58,314 nt of DNA, taken from positions 44,223 through 102,536 of the forward strand of contig DDNP01000008.1 of NCBI GenBank assembly GCA_002341185.1, given 5' to 3'. Positions 49,148-58,266 of this stretch are shown piece by piece. Origin of the DNA: Candidatus Neomicrothrix sp. UBA2517 (lineage in GTDB: Bacteria; Actinomycetota; Acidimicrobiia; Acidimicrobiales; UBA8592). The position numbers and the translations under genes are program-made. The notes below the pieces were generated by a model. The model was not told where the DNA came from. It searched no databases and saw only the letters and a list, made by a program, of their open reading frames with translations. Position 1 is the first letter of the stretch. Each line of letters starts with the position of its first letter.

Positions 49148-50065
49148 ATGGGAAATCCTTGGAAAGAAATATCAAATAAAATAAATCAAAAATTGAGTCG
49201 GGAAGCATCTATTTGTAATTACGAAATAGGGCTACAAACAACGTACCGGACTATGGGGACATGCTCTATCTTTGCAAAAGTTGAAACTATTACTGAATTG
49301 AACCACATAGTAAATATTTCTAGAGTTAAGGATGTGCCTCTTGCAGTTATTGGTAATGGTTCAAATCTTCTCATTGCAGATGAAGGCTTTGAGGGGCTAA
49401 TGATTAAGCTTGGAAGTGGATTTGAGTCTGTAGAACTCTCTGAAGATCGTGTATATGTTGGAGGTGCATCTAAGCTTCCCGTGGTAGCTAGGTTTACTTC
49501 TTCCAAAGGCTTAGCAGGGTTTGAGTGGGCTGTTGGAGTGCCAGGTACTGTTGGTGGGGCTGTGAAAATGAATGCAGGAGGTCACGGTTCAGACATGAGT
49601 TTGAATATCGAATCAGTTGAGGTGGTAGACACAAAAACTGCTGCCACAAAGTCCTTAACATTGAATGACCTTTCATTTGGTTACAGGAAATCTGCAATTT
49701 CGAGAAATCAGCTAGTCACTAAAGCAACTCTTAGACTTTCCCAGGGCGATGCACGCGAGTCGTTAGCGATGATTAAAGAAATTGTGAGGTGGAGAGTCGA
49801 AAATCAACCTGGGGGGCAAAATGCTGGCTCAGTCTTTACTAACCCTGATGACAATTCAGCAGGAAGACTTATTGATGAATCTGGGTGTAAAGGTCTAAGG
49901 GTAGGGAGCGCTGAAATCTCAAAGAAGCATGCTAATTTCATCCAGGTTGATACTGGAGGGAAAGCCCAAGATGTTAAAGACCTCATGGATCTCGTTCAGG
50001 TACGTGTTCATTCAAAGTTTGGAATTCATTTGAAAGAGGAGACTCAAATGATTGGATTCAGCTAA
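49148..50065 (+). CDS. murB: UDP-N-acetylenolpyruvoylglucosamine reductase MurB
   Basis: This 305-residue FAD enzyme reduces UDP-GlcNAc-enolpyruvate to UDP-MurNAc with NADPH. The FAD-binding stretch LAVIGNGSNLLIADEGF, the GFEWAVGVPGTVGGAVKMNAG strand, YRKS (Tyr/Arg) and NQPGGQNAGSVFTNP (catalytic Ser, proton donor) are visible, with the Glu in the C-terminal KEETQMIGF. The absence of the extra Tyr loop after the GVPG block places it in type II MurB. It ends one base into ftsQ (TAATG). Confidence 0.96.
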   Translation: MGNPWKEISNKINQKLSREASICNYEIGLQTTYRTMGTCSIFAKVETITELNHIVNISRVKDVPLAVIGNGSNLLIADEGFEGLMIKLGSGFESVELSEDRVYVGGASKLPVVARFTSSKGLAGFEWAVGVPGTVGGAVKMNAGGHGSDMSLNIESVEVVDTKTAATKSLTLNDLSFGYRKSAISRNQLVTKATLRLSQGDARESLAMIKEIVRWRVENQPGGQNAGSVFTNPDDNSAGRLIDESGCKGLRVGSAEISKKHANFIQVDTGGKAQDVKDLMDLVQVRVHSKFGIHLKEETQMIGFS

Positions 50066-50841
50066 TGGCAGAAATAGATCCACGAATACAAGAAAGACGA
50101 ATTGAAATTATTAGAGCTAAGGGCAAGAGGAGATTAAGAATTCTTCTTATGTTCATTTTGTTGATACTGCTTTCGGTGGCCGGGCTATTTATATCTAAAA
50201 GCTCACTTCTTGACGTGGATGAAATCGTTATTGTGGGGGCGGAAGGTGAATTGGCAGAGGCAATACTAAACCAAGCAAATATATCAAAGTCTAAACCTAT
50301 ACTTGAGGTTGATGTTACTGCAGTAACGAGTCGGATAGAAGAAATACCATACATAAACGAAGCAAGAATCAACCGTTCTTTCGGAGGGAAAATTACAATT
50401 TTAGTTAGTCTACGAAAGCCCACGGTTGTCCTTCAAAACTTTGGTGACTGGTTACTGATTGATTCTGAAGGAAGACTTCTGGAGAGAATTTCAGAGATGT
50501 CGCCAAGTTTACGGTACCCAGTAATCGAAGGTAATTTTAGTGATCTTCAGATCGGCGAATGGTTACCTGAGCAGGCATTATCCGCAGTTGAACTGGCGAA
50601 TAATCTTCCTCCGGTTCTGCTTGCAGATACCTCATCAATATTGCCAGGAGAAGAAATAGAGTTGGTGTTATTCGGCCAGGGTAAAGTTCTATTTGGGAAC
50701 AACCAAGCTCTCGAATCAAAGATCGTTGCTGTTTCGACTATCCTCGAGCAAGTCAATCTAGCGGGCCTCATTCACATAGACGTTAGAACACCCGACAAAC
50801 CGGTGTTGTGTCGTTCGTTGGAATGCTCGTACGATTCTTAG
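50065..50841 (+). CDS. ftsQ: Cell division protein FtsQ (DivIB family)
   Basis: This 258-residue bitopic division protein has a short cytoplasmic N-terminus rich in basic residues and one TM helix (about 31-47, LLMFILLILLSVAGLFI). The POTRA domain starts with LLDVDEIVIVGAEG, and the FtsQ domain follows. It recruits FtsL/FtsB to the septum. The start overlaps the murB stop by one base. It is separated from ftsZ by 86 bases that hold a short hairpin and a strong AAGGAG ribosome site. Confidence 0.9.
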   Translation: MAEIDPRIQERRIEIIRAKGKRRLRILLMFILLILLSVAGLFISKSSLLDVDEIVIVGAEGELAEAILNQANISKSKPILEVDVTAVTSRIEEIPYINEARINRSFGGKITILVSLRKPTVVLQNFGDWLLIDSEGRLLERISEMSPSLRYPVIEGNFSDLQIGEWLPEQALSAVELANNLPPVLLADTSSILPGEEIELVLFGQGKVLFGNNQALESKIVAVSTILEQVNLAGLIHIDVRTPDKPVLCRSLECSYDS

Positions 50842-50927
50842 TAGCAAGATAGTAGTGAAAATAAAGTCGCTAAAGAAGCGGCTAGCCTTAACAAGGTAAC
50901 TAAAAACGAGTGACTTAAGGAGCACAA

Positions 50928-52004
50928 ATGGAGAGTCCCCATAATTACCTCGCTGTAATAAAAGTTGTTGGCGTGGGAGGCGGCGGTGTTAACGCCGTCA
51001 ACAGAATGATCGATGCAGGGCTAAGGGGAGTTGAATTCCTAGCGATAAATACTGACGCTCAGGCACTGCTCCTATCTGACGCAGAGGTAAAAATTGATAT
51101 AGGCAGGGAATTAACTCGAGGGCTTGGCGCAGGTTCTGATCCCGAAATCGGACGAGAGGCAGCTGAAGACCACAGGCCAGAAATTGAACAAGCTTTGTCT
51201 GGTGCTGATATGGTCTTTATCACTGCAGGTGAGGGTGGGGGTACAGGTACAGGGGCCGCGCCGATTGTTGCAGATATTGCGAAAGGGTTAGGAGCTCTCA
51301 CAATAGGCGTAGTGACAAGGCCTTTTGGTTTCGAAGGGCGAAGAAGAGCAGTCCAAGCAGACCAAGGCATAACTCGCCTCAGAGAGAAAGTAGATACACA
51401 AATCGTTATTCCCAATGACAGGTTACTTTCTGTCGCAGACGATCAAACTACAGTAGTAGAAGCTTTCGCAAAGGCGGATGAAGTTCTATTGGATGGTGTC
51501 AGGGGAATAACAGAACTCATCACCACGCCAGGACTAATAAATACTGACTTCGCAGATGTCAAGATGATCATGAATGATGCTGGTTCAGCTCTTATGGGAA
51601 CCGGTGAAGGCAATGGGGAGCAACGAGCAACAAGTGCTGCTAGAAAAGCTATTTCGAGTCCACTGCTTGAATCTCCAATTGATGGAGCTAGAGGTATTCT
51701 CTTGTCAATTACTGGATCAAGTAATCTAACGCTAAATGAAGTGAATGAAGCAGCTGAACTAGTGTTAGGGGTTGCACACCCTGACGCCAACATTATTTTT
51801 GGAACAGTTGTGGATGAATCAATGGGCGATACCGTAAGAGTCACAGTTATTGCAGCGGGATTTGATCGCTGGGACAGTGCATCTCGGCCAGAACGTGCAG
51901 TACTAGGTGGCGATATTCCAAATGTCTTCGGTGATGATGAGGAATCAGATCTGTCAGAAGAAATACATAGTGATTTAGACGTACCAGATTTTTTGCAAGA
52001 GTAA
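50928..52004 (+). CDS. ftsZ: Cell division GTPase FtsZ
   Basis: This 358-residue tubulin homologue forms the Z ring. The tubulin signature GGGTGTGA is at 103-110 and the T7 loop NTDFADVKMIMNDAGSALMG is intact. The disordered linker is short (about 35 residues) and acidic. The conserved C-terminal peptide is DVPDFLQE, the SepF-interacting tail in actinobacteria, consistent with sepF downstream and absence of ftsA. The strong ribosome site (AAGGAG, 6 bases from ATG) suggests high expression. Confidence 0.98.
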   Translation: MESPHNYLAVIKVVGVGGGGVNAVNRMIDAGLRGVEFLAINTDAQALLLSDAEVKIDIGRELTRGLGAGSDPEIGREAAEDHRPEIEQALSGADMVFITAGEGGGTGTGAAPIVADIAKGLGALTIGVVTRPFGFEGRRRAVQADQGITRLREKVDTQIVIPNDRLLSVADDQTTVVEAFAKADEVLLDGVRGITELITTPGLINTDFADVKMIMNDAGSALMGTGEGNGEQRATSAARKAISSPLLESPIDGARGILLSITGSSNLTLNEVNEAAELVLGVAHPDANIIFGTVVDESMGDTVRVTVIAAGFDRWDSASRPERAVLGGDIPNVFGDDEESDLSEEIHSDLDVPDFLQE

Positions 52005-52022
52005 TAAAATCAAAAATCCATT

Positions 52023-52718
52023 ATGGTAGCAAAACCCACATGGTCAAAAAAAATTGAATCCGGACTCATTGCGAACGTTTTAGTAACGAATATTTCGCAT
52101 GGGGATTTTTCAATTGTTCAGCCGGCAGACCAACTCCATCAAAAACAAATGGATCTATTAGAAGCGCCTTGGTCTTATCTTGATCAGGTTCATGGTGGTG
52201 ATGTAATTAGAGTCAAAAAGCCAGGAGACTGTCAGGGAGAAAAGGCTGATGGAATGGTTTCAACGACACTTGAAACACCTTTGTCAATTCAAACAGCAGA
52301 TTGCGCACCAGTTGCCCTAATTTCTGAAGCGCAGGTTCTCGGAATTGTTCATGCAGGTTGGCGAGGACTGCTCTCAGGCATTATCGAAAATGCTTGTCAA
52401 GAAATGATTAAGCTCGGAGGAGCGCCATTAACCGCCATAGTAGGCCCTTGTATACATGCTGAATATTATGAGTTTGGCGAATTTGATCTCGAATCTATGA
52501 TGAGAGAATTCGGCCCAACGGTTAGGTCGAGAACCAAACATGGAACTTTAGCCTTAGACATACCTAAAACAGTAAAAATTGCTCTTGAACGAAATGGCGT
52601 ACAGAAGATATACTTTGTTGGAAATTGCACAGCTGAATCAGAAGAATTTTGGTCTTATAGGGTTGGGAAAGATAAAGAAAGACAAGCAATGATTGCTTGG
52701 CTGGAAAAATCAGAATGA
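52023..52718 (+). CDS. pgeF: Peptidoglycan editing factor PgeF (YfiH, laccase-domain)
   Basis: This 231-residue laccase-fold protein has LDQVHGGDVIRV, ADGMVS, QTADCAPVALI, HAGWRGLLSGI and GPCIHAEYYEFG, with the zinc/copper-binding His-Cys-His residues. PgeF hydrolyses wrongly incorporated L-Ser from UDP-MurNAc-L-Ser, editing the peptidoglycan precursor; older annotations call it polyphenol oxidase. Its end overlaps yggS as ATGA (52715-52718). Its place after ftsZ is conserved in Gram-positive bacteria. Confidence 0.94.
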   Translation: MVAKPTWSKKIESGLIANVLVTNISHGDFSIVQPADQLHQKQMDLLEAPWSYLDQVHGGDVIRVKKPGDCQGEKADGMVSTTLETPLSIQTADCAPVALISEAQVLGIVHAGWRGLLSGIIENACQEMIKLGGAPLTAIVGPCIHAEYYEFGEFDLESMMREFGPTVRSRTKHGTLALDIPKTVKIALERNGVQKIYFVGNCTAESEEFWSYRVGKDKERQAMIAWLEKSE

Positions 52719-53368
52719 CAAGTGAAAATGACCTAAACCATTTGGAAGAAAGGCTTGTGCGGATTAATGCCTTGATCAAAATGAAAGCACAGAACCCAGT
52801 GAAACTTGTTGCTGTCACAAAGGGTTTCACTCACGAAGAGTTGAGTTTAGCAAGCGACCTGGGGATCAGAGATTTCGGCGAGAATTATGCTCAGGAAATT
52901 CTAACTAAAGACGCTTTGACGAAAACAGATATTAGTTGGCATTTCATCGGCCAAATCCAAAGCAATAAAATTAGGAAGGTGTCGCATCTTGTTGATACTT
53001 GGCACTCCGTGACTTCGATGAAGATCGCGAGAGAGATAAACAAACGCAATAAATGTGCAGAGCTTTTATTACAGGTCTCCGTGAAAGGCCCATCAAATAG
53101 TAAAGGGTTCACAGTTGAAGAATTACCTAACGCATTGAGTGAGCTTCGTAGAGAGAATATTGATGTTGCAGGTCTAATGACGATGGGCGTACCAGGGGAT
53201 AGAGAAGCTACACGCGATTCATTTAACAAACTACGCGAACTCGCAAATACTTTTGAACTAGCAGAATGTTCGATGGGAATGAGCGGGGATTTCGAAATAG
53301 CTTTGGAAAGTGGCTCAACTATGCTTCGAATTGGCTCGGCAATATTTGGGAATAGAAGAACTGATTGA
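52715..53368 (+). CDS. yggS: PLP homeostasis protein YggS/YlmE
   Basis: This 217-residue PLP-binding protein of the alanine-racemase-like barrel family (COG0325) has KLVAVTKGFT (Schiff-base Lys), DFGENYAQEI, WHFIGQIQSNK, GLMTMG and MGMSGDFEIALESGSTMLRIGSAIFG. I chose ATG 52715, overlapping the pgeF stop, rather than the in-frame TTG at 52697. It regulates free PLP and amino-acid pools. It sits between pgeF and sepF, as in many Gram-positive genomes. Confidence 0.95.
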   Translation: MTSENDLNHLEERLVRINALIKMKAQNPVKLVAVTKGFTHEELSLASDLGIRDFGENYAQEILTKDALTKTDISWHFIGQIQSNKIRKVSHLVDTWHSVTSMKIAREINKRNKCAELLLQVSVKGPSNSKGFTVEELPNALSELRRENIDVAGLMTMGVPGDREATRDSFNKLRELANTFELAECSMGMSGDFEIALESGSTMLRIGSAIFGNRRTD

Positions 53369-53416
53369 TGAATCTATTAATTTGGTGTTAGATTAGAAAG
53401 AGTTCTGGAGAAATAA

Positions 53417-53905
53417 ATGACCACATTTTTCAAAAAAGCAATGCTGTATTTAGGGCTTGGATCTGATGAAGATTTTCTTGGAATGGACCCCCAACAACAA
53501 AGCGGGCAAGGAAACGAGAACGGTATAGCCATTCAACCTCCTGCGGGGGTGAATGTAAGAACGATTAGCGACAGCACACCTAATGCTGGAAGAGAAGGCG
53601 TTAAAATTACCGGAGTCCCCAAAAGTAGAGTTGTAAAACCTCTTGTAGTAACTCCAATCCGTTTCGCTGAGGTCAAGGATATTTCAGATGCTGCTAGAAG
53701 AAGCCAGCCCGTAATAGTTAATCTCCAGCAAGCGGAACATGATGTGGCAATTAGGATTATTGATTTTTGTTCTGGTTTAAAAATGGGAATAGATGGTCAA
53801 TTTGAGAAGGCTGGAGCTGATGTCTTCTTACTAACACCCAAAAACGTGGAAGTCTCTGAAGATGAGAAGAAAAAATTAGCGGCTAACAAAGCTCTGCCAC
53901 TTTAA
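53417..53905 (+). CDS. sepF: Cell division protein SepF
   Basis: This 162-residue protein has a disordered Gln/Pro-rich N-terminal linker after an amphipathic helix (TTFFKKAMLYLGLGSDE), which anchors it to the membrane. The SepF core (VVTPIRFAEVKDISDAARRSQPVIVNLQQAEHDVAIRIIDFCSGLKMG) follows. SepF is the main membrane anchor of FtsZ in actinobacteria, which lack FtsA. GGAG lies 6-8 bases before the ATG. It is the penultimate gene of the cluster. Confidence 0.95.
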   Translation: MTTFFKKAMLYLGLGSDEDFLGMDPQQQSGQGNENGIAIQPPAGVNVRTISDSTPNAGREGVKITGVPKSRVVKPLVVTPIRFAEVKDISDAARRSQPVIVNLQQAEHDVAIRIIDFCSGLKMGIDGQFEKAGADVFLLTPKNVEVSEDEKKKLAANKALPL

Positions 53906-53947
53906 ATACATCCCTGCTTTCATTCAACAAAAATAGTAACATTTGGT

Positions 53948-54916
53948 ATGGCTGCTACTGAATCAAGGACATATCCGATTACATCCGAGAATATAGAATC
54001 AATACGTTTTAGTACCATAAAAAAAGGTGGCTACGACCGTAAAGAAGTTGATCTTTTTATGCATCGTTTGATAGAGATACTTAATGACTCACCTGATGAT
54101 TTTTTCGGACAGGTAGCGTCAGAAGGTAAGAAAGCCGATGCTGATAGTGCGGCTCAACGATTGCTTTCAGCAGCCCAGCGGACAGCCGACCAGTTAATAA
54201 CTGAATCAAGAGAGCAGGTTACACAAATGCTTGCATCGGCTGAAGCACAGGCTGATAATGTTAAGCGATTAGTCACTGAAGAGGCTCGTCAGATAGCAGA
54301 GGAATCTCAATTAGAACTTCGTGAGTCATTAACGCGTCTAACAGAAAAAAAGAAAAAATTAATTGAAGACTGTTCCGCTCTTAGCGCCCAACTCCAAGCT
54401 GGCAAAGACCAATTATTGGCAACAATTGAAGAGATCAAAATGTTGATTAACGATGACGGTACGTTCACCTTTGAAGATTTGATGGAAGGAACTCAGTCAG
54501 AAACAATAAGTTCTATGGCTTCAGACACGCAAGAGCCTCCAGCAAACCACGGAACATCAAATGAACCAGGAGTAAACTCAGATACTCCGATTCGTTTGAG
54601 TCAAGCGGATCTAATTTCTGTAGATGAGTTAATGGATTCGCCTCCAGAATTAACACTCGTACGAAATGCAGAGTCAAATGAAGATTGGTTGGATAAAACA
54701 GTAAAGGCAGCAGAAAATGATGTGTCCGCATCAGACGACTGGGATTTTGAAAGTCCTACCGAACTGATCCAAACTATCTCAAATGAAGAAATAATATCCG
54801 GAGATCGTTTTTTCGAAGAGTTGGAAGGCGAAGAAAAAGTGAGTCCCCTAGGCCACGCTGATGAGAAGACAAACGAAGCCTTGGATGGTTTTTTTAATAA
54901 AGAACAGGACTCTTAA
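53948..54916 (+). CDS. DivIVA-domain polar growth/septum protein
   Basis: This 322-residue protein has an N-terminal DivIVA domain (ITSENIESIRFSTIKKGGYDRKEVDLFMHRL) that binds curved membranes, a coiled coil (about 70-165) and a long acidic C-terminus. DivIVA (Wag31) organises polar growth in actinobacteria. The C-terminal tail of about 130 residues, with many Asp/Glu/Ser, is unusual. Its stop shares the TTAA tetranucleotide (54913-54916) with the stop of ileS on the other strand. Confidence 0.9.
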   Translation: MAATESRTYPITSENIESIRFSTIKKGGYDRKEVDLFMHRLIEILNDSPDDFFGQVASEGKKADADSAAQRLLSAAQRTADQLITESREQVTQMLASAEAQADNVKRLVTEEARQIAEESQLELRESLTRLTEKKKKLIEDCSALSAQLQAGKDQLLATIEEIKMLINDDGTFTFEDLMEGTQSETISSMASDTQEPPANHGTSNEPGVNSDTPIRLSQADLISVDELMDSPPELTLVRNAESNEDWLDKTVKAAENDVSASDDWDFESPTELIQTISNEEIISGDRFFEELEGEEKVSPLGHADEKTNEALDGFFNKEQDS

Positions 54917-57900
54917 TCTACTTCAATTTGAATTCTGATTTCTTCCCCGTCTATTAGTCCTAAAAAAGTTTCCAGCTCTGAGGTAGTTTCATTGAAGGTT
55001 ATTGATTTGGCAAGTACCTGTTCACAGATATAGTTGCTAAAAGTTTCGATCGCATCAGAAGTTCCTTCAGAGGCATGGATTTTTACGTGAATTCTGTCAG
55101 TAAGAATTAAATCTAAACTTTTCCGAGCTTCTTGTATTGTTCTAATTAGGTCCCTAGCCTTACCTTCTGTCAGAAGGTCATCTGTTATCTCGGTATCCAA
55201 TACAACAATAGCTTTATTGCCTGAAAGGGATGCAGCGGTTGTTCCTTCATTTGCTAGTAAAGTAAGATCAAACTCATTTAATTCAAGAATATGTCCATTG
55301 ATTTGGACCCTTCCGTCATCCAGGTGTTCCCAGTCTCCTTTCTTTGCTGACTGGAAAACATTTTGAACATCTCCGCCTAAACGTGGGCCAAGAACTTTTC
55401 CGTCAGGTCTTAAAGCAAAAGATCCATGAGCTTCCAAGTCGTCGGTGAAGATTAATGATTTGACATTGACTTCGTCTTTTATCAACCACCCGAAATCAGT
55501 AATGCTGTCAGAATCAAGGCCAGCGATGGTGACGCTTCTAAGAGGTAGGCGAACGCGAAGTCCGGCATCTTCTCTCAGTCTAAGCGTTGCTGAAACAATG
55601 TCCCTAATTGAGTCCATTGTTACCACAAGATTGGTATCTGATGGGAAATTGGTTAAGGATGGCCATTCAGCCTCGTGCACTGACGTTTCCTTTGTAAGGC
55701 CTCTAAATATCTCTTCAGAAATCATGGGAAGGAAAGGGGCTAAAAGTCGACAAAGGGTCTCTAAGGTCGTAAAAAGGGTATCGTATGCCTCTTGTTTGTC
55801 CTGATCATGAATTGGTTCGGATGGGGACCAGAACCTATCTCTGCTTCTCCTTATATACCAGTTGTTCAGGGCATCTATAAAACCTTTAATTTCATGCGTT
55901 GCTCCGGGTAAGTCATAGTTATCCATGGAAAGAGTAATTTTATTAATTAACTCGTGGACCTTTGATAAAATATATTTATCAAGTGTGTTGGAAGGGTTAC
56001 TGATATGTTTTGCTTCGTAGTTATCGATATTTGCATATAGTGTGAAGAAACTATAAGCGCTCCAAATGGGATTTATCACTTGCCGGATGACATCATCAAT
56101 TGCTTGGTCGCTTATTCGAGAATCCCCTCCACGAACAATTGAAGACGACATAAAGTACCATCGCAATGCGTCAGAACCTTGAGCATCAAAAATCTCGGTT
56201 GGTTCCGTGTAGTTACGAAGTTTTTTAGACAGCTTAGTTCCGTCCTCAGCAAGCAGAATCCCATGGCAAATGACATTTTTAAATGCTGGCTTGTCGAATA
56301 ATGCTCCTGCGAGAACGTGAAGTGTATAGAACCAACCGCGTGTTTGGTTAATGTATTCCACAATAAAATCTGCAGGAAAGTGTTCTTCAAACCAGTCTTT
56401 ATTCTCGAAAGGGTAATGGACCTGAGCGAAAGGCATAGACCCAGACTCAAACCAGCAATCAAGAACCTCTGGAACTCTTCGCATGATAGAAGTTCCTGAA
56501 GGGTCATCAGGGTTTGGCCTAGTTAAATTATCAATGAACGGACGGTGGAGGTTTGAAGGTCGTATTCCAAAATCTTTCTCTAATTCGTCGAGGCTCCCGT
56601 AGACATCAATTCTTGGGAATTCAGGATTATCACTTTTCCAAACAGGTATTGGTGAACCCCAAAAGCGGTTTCGGCTTATAGACCAATCACGAGCTCCTTC
56701 AAGCCATTTCCCGAAACGACCATCGCGCACGTTATCAGGAATCCAGTTGATCTTTTGATTCAAGCTAATCAAGCGATCTTTAATATCAGTAACTTTTACG
56801 TACCATGAAGGAACAGCTTTGTAGATTATGGGCGTGTCTGTTCTCCAGCAATGAGGGTAATTATGTTCATAACTATCGTGTCTAATTATTCGACCTGATT
56901 CTTTTAGGCTCTTTATGATCAAAGGGTTGGCATCAAAGACATTTATTCCAAACCAATCAGTAATAGCTTCTGTGAAATTTCCTTCATCATCAACGGGCAC
57001 AACCGTAGGAATTCCTTGACTATCAGCTACTCTCTGGTCATCCTCACCGAATCCAGGTGCAATATGAACTACGCCAGTTCCTTCGTCCATTTCTATAAAA
57101 TCGCCACTGATAATCCTGAAAGAGCTATCTTGCAGATCATTGAAATAAGTGAATAAGGGTAGGTACTTTCGATTTAAGATCTTTTCTCCCTTAAAGACCT
57201 CAAGTATTTCAAAATCATCTAAAGTTTCAGAATATGAAGCCACTGTTTCGTGGCCGAGGATGTATTTTTCCTTCGCAGTTTGAATTAGAGCGTATTCCCT
57301 ATCTGGTGATACTGCGAGAGCCAAATTGCTGGGAAGCGTCCAAGGCGTTGTCGTCCATGCAAGAATTTTTGCGTACTCAGCATTCCCATCTTCTGTCAGC
57401 AAATCGAACGCAACGGTTATCGCTGGATCTTGCCGAGATCTGGTAGCATCATCAAGCCTGATTTCGAAATTAGATAGTGGTGTTTCTGCACCCCATGAGT
57501 ATGGAATTACCCTTTGTGATTCATAAATAAGCCCTTGATCCCAAAGTTGTCTAAAGGCCCACATGACCGATTCCATATAATCGAGGTCCATAGTTTTGTA
57601 ATCATTTTCGAAGTCAACCCACCTTGCTTGCCTTGTTACGACCTTTTCCCATTCATCCGTGTATTTAAGAACTGACTCTTGGCAATGCGAGTTGAAATTT
57701 TCAATCCCGAACTCTGTGATTGCAGCACGTCCAGAAACCTGTAATTGTTTCTCGCTTTCCATTTCAGCGGGTAGCCCATGACAATCCCAACCAAATCTGC
57801 GTTCGACTTTGTTTCCGCGCATCGTCTGGTATCTGGGAATAACATCTTTGACGTAACCAGTGAGTAAGTGACCATGATGTGGCAAACCGTTAGCAAATGG

Positions 57901-58065
57901 TGGACCGTCATAGAATACATATTCGGAGTTTTCGGGGCGCATGGATACGGTGCGTTCAAATGTTTTAGACCTACTCCAGTAATCTAAAATATTTTTTTCA
58001 ATCTCAGGGAGATCTGGTTTTGCGTGAACTTTCGGATAGGGAGTTAATTTCTCTTCGCCGCTCAT
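54913..58065 (-). CDS. ileS: Isoleucyl-tRNA synthetase, type 2 (eukaryote-like)
   Basis: This 1050-residue class I aminoacyl-tRNA synthetase has the HIGH-type motif PHHGH near residue 65 and the KMSKS-type motif KLSKK around 611-615. The editing domain contains TTPWTLPSNLALAVSP. The large C-terminal anticodon region lacks the zinc finger of bacterial type 1 enzymes, and the form of the signature motifs matches the eukaryote-like type 2 found in mycobacteria. I chose ATG 58065 (GGAAAG upstream); TTG 58077 would add four residues. No T-box leader is visible. Confidence 0.95.
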   Translation of the reverse strand: MSGEEKLTPYPKVHAKPDLPEIEKNILDYWSRSKTFERTVSMRPENSEYVFYDGPPFANGLPHHGHLLTGYVKDVIPRYQTMRGNKVERRFGWDCHGLPAEMESEKQLQVSGRAAITEFGIENFNSHCQESVLKYTDEWEKVVTRQARWVDFENDYKTMDLDYMESVMWAFRQLWDQGLIYESQRVIPYSWGAETPLSNFEIRLDDATRSRQDPAITVAFDLLTEDGNAEYAKILAWTTTPWTLPSNLALAVSPDREYALIQTAKEKYILGHETVASYSETLDDFEILEVFKGEKILNRKYLPLFTYFNDLQDSSFRIISGDFIEMDEGTGVVHIAPGFGEDDQRVADSQGIPTVVPVDDEGNFTEAITDWFGINVFDANPLIIKSLKESGRIIRHDSYEHNYPHCWRTDTPIIYKAVPSWYVKVTDIKDRLISLNQKINWIPDNVRDGRFGKWLEGARDWSISRNRFWGSPIPVWKSDNPEFPRIDVYGSLDELEKDFGIRPSNLHRPFIDNLTRPNPDDPSGTSIMRRVPEVLDCWFESGSMPFAQVHYPFENKDWFEEHFPADFIVEYINQTRGWFYTLHVLAGALFDKPAFKNVICHGILLAEDGTKLSKKLRNYTEPTEIFDAQGSDALRWYFMSSSIVRGGDSRISDQAIDDVIRQVINPIWSAYSFFTLYANIDNYEAKHISNPSNTLDKYILSKVHELINKITLSMDNYDLPGATHEIKGFIDALNNWYIRRSRDRFWSPSEPIHDQDKQEAYDTLFTTLETLCRLLAPFLPMISEEIFRGLTKETSVHEAEWPSLTNFPSDTNLVVTMDSIRDIVSATLRLREDAGLRVRLPLRSVTIAGLDSDSITDFGWLIKDEVNVKSLIFTDDLEAHGSFALRPDGKVLGPRLGGDVQNVFQSAKKGDWEHLDDGRVQINGHILELNEFDLTLLANEGTTAASLSGNKAIVVLDTEITDDLLTEGKARDLIRTIQEARKSLDLILTDRIHVKIHASEGTSDAIETFSNYICEQVLAKSITFNETTSELETFLGLIDGEEIRIQIEVD

Positions 58066-58266
58066 AGTGCTTTCCAATTGTTGTCCGGTTGTATAGTACT
58101 GCTTAAACTTCGGGCCTTGATGTTTCGTGAGCGAAAAGTGAGAAAAAGAAAGGTTCTAAGGAAATTAAGCATTTCCTGCATATCGCAGAATTTTTCATAA
58201 CTTCCCGATAGAATCCGCCCCTAAGGTTAATGTTCGTTGTTGTAATTCTAAGAAAGAAATTATCAA

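Noticed and set aside
51059..51415. Antisense frames over ftsZ (also 51443-51844)
   Set aside because: They mirror the conserved FtsZ coding sequence and have no recognisable domain or ribosome site.
54513..54731. Minus-strand frame antisense to the DivIVA tail
   Set aside because: The DivIVA frame continues with consistent composition to its stop. The antisense frame has no start context or family features.
58066..58266. Possible T-box riboswitch upstream of ileS
   Set aside because: The AGGGTGGNACCGCG box, a specifier-loop stem and a clear terminator or ribosome sequestering stem are not visible on the minus strand.
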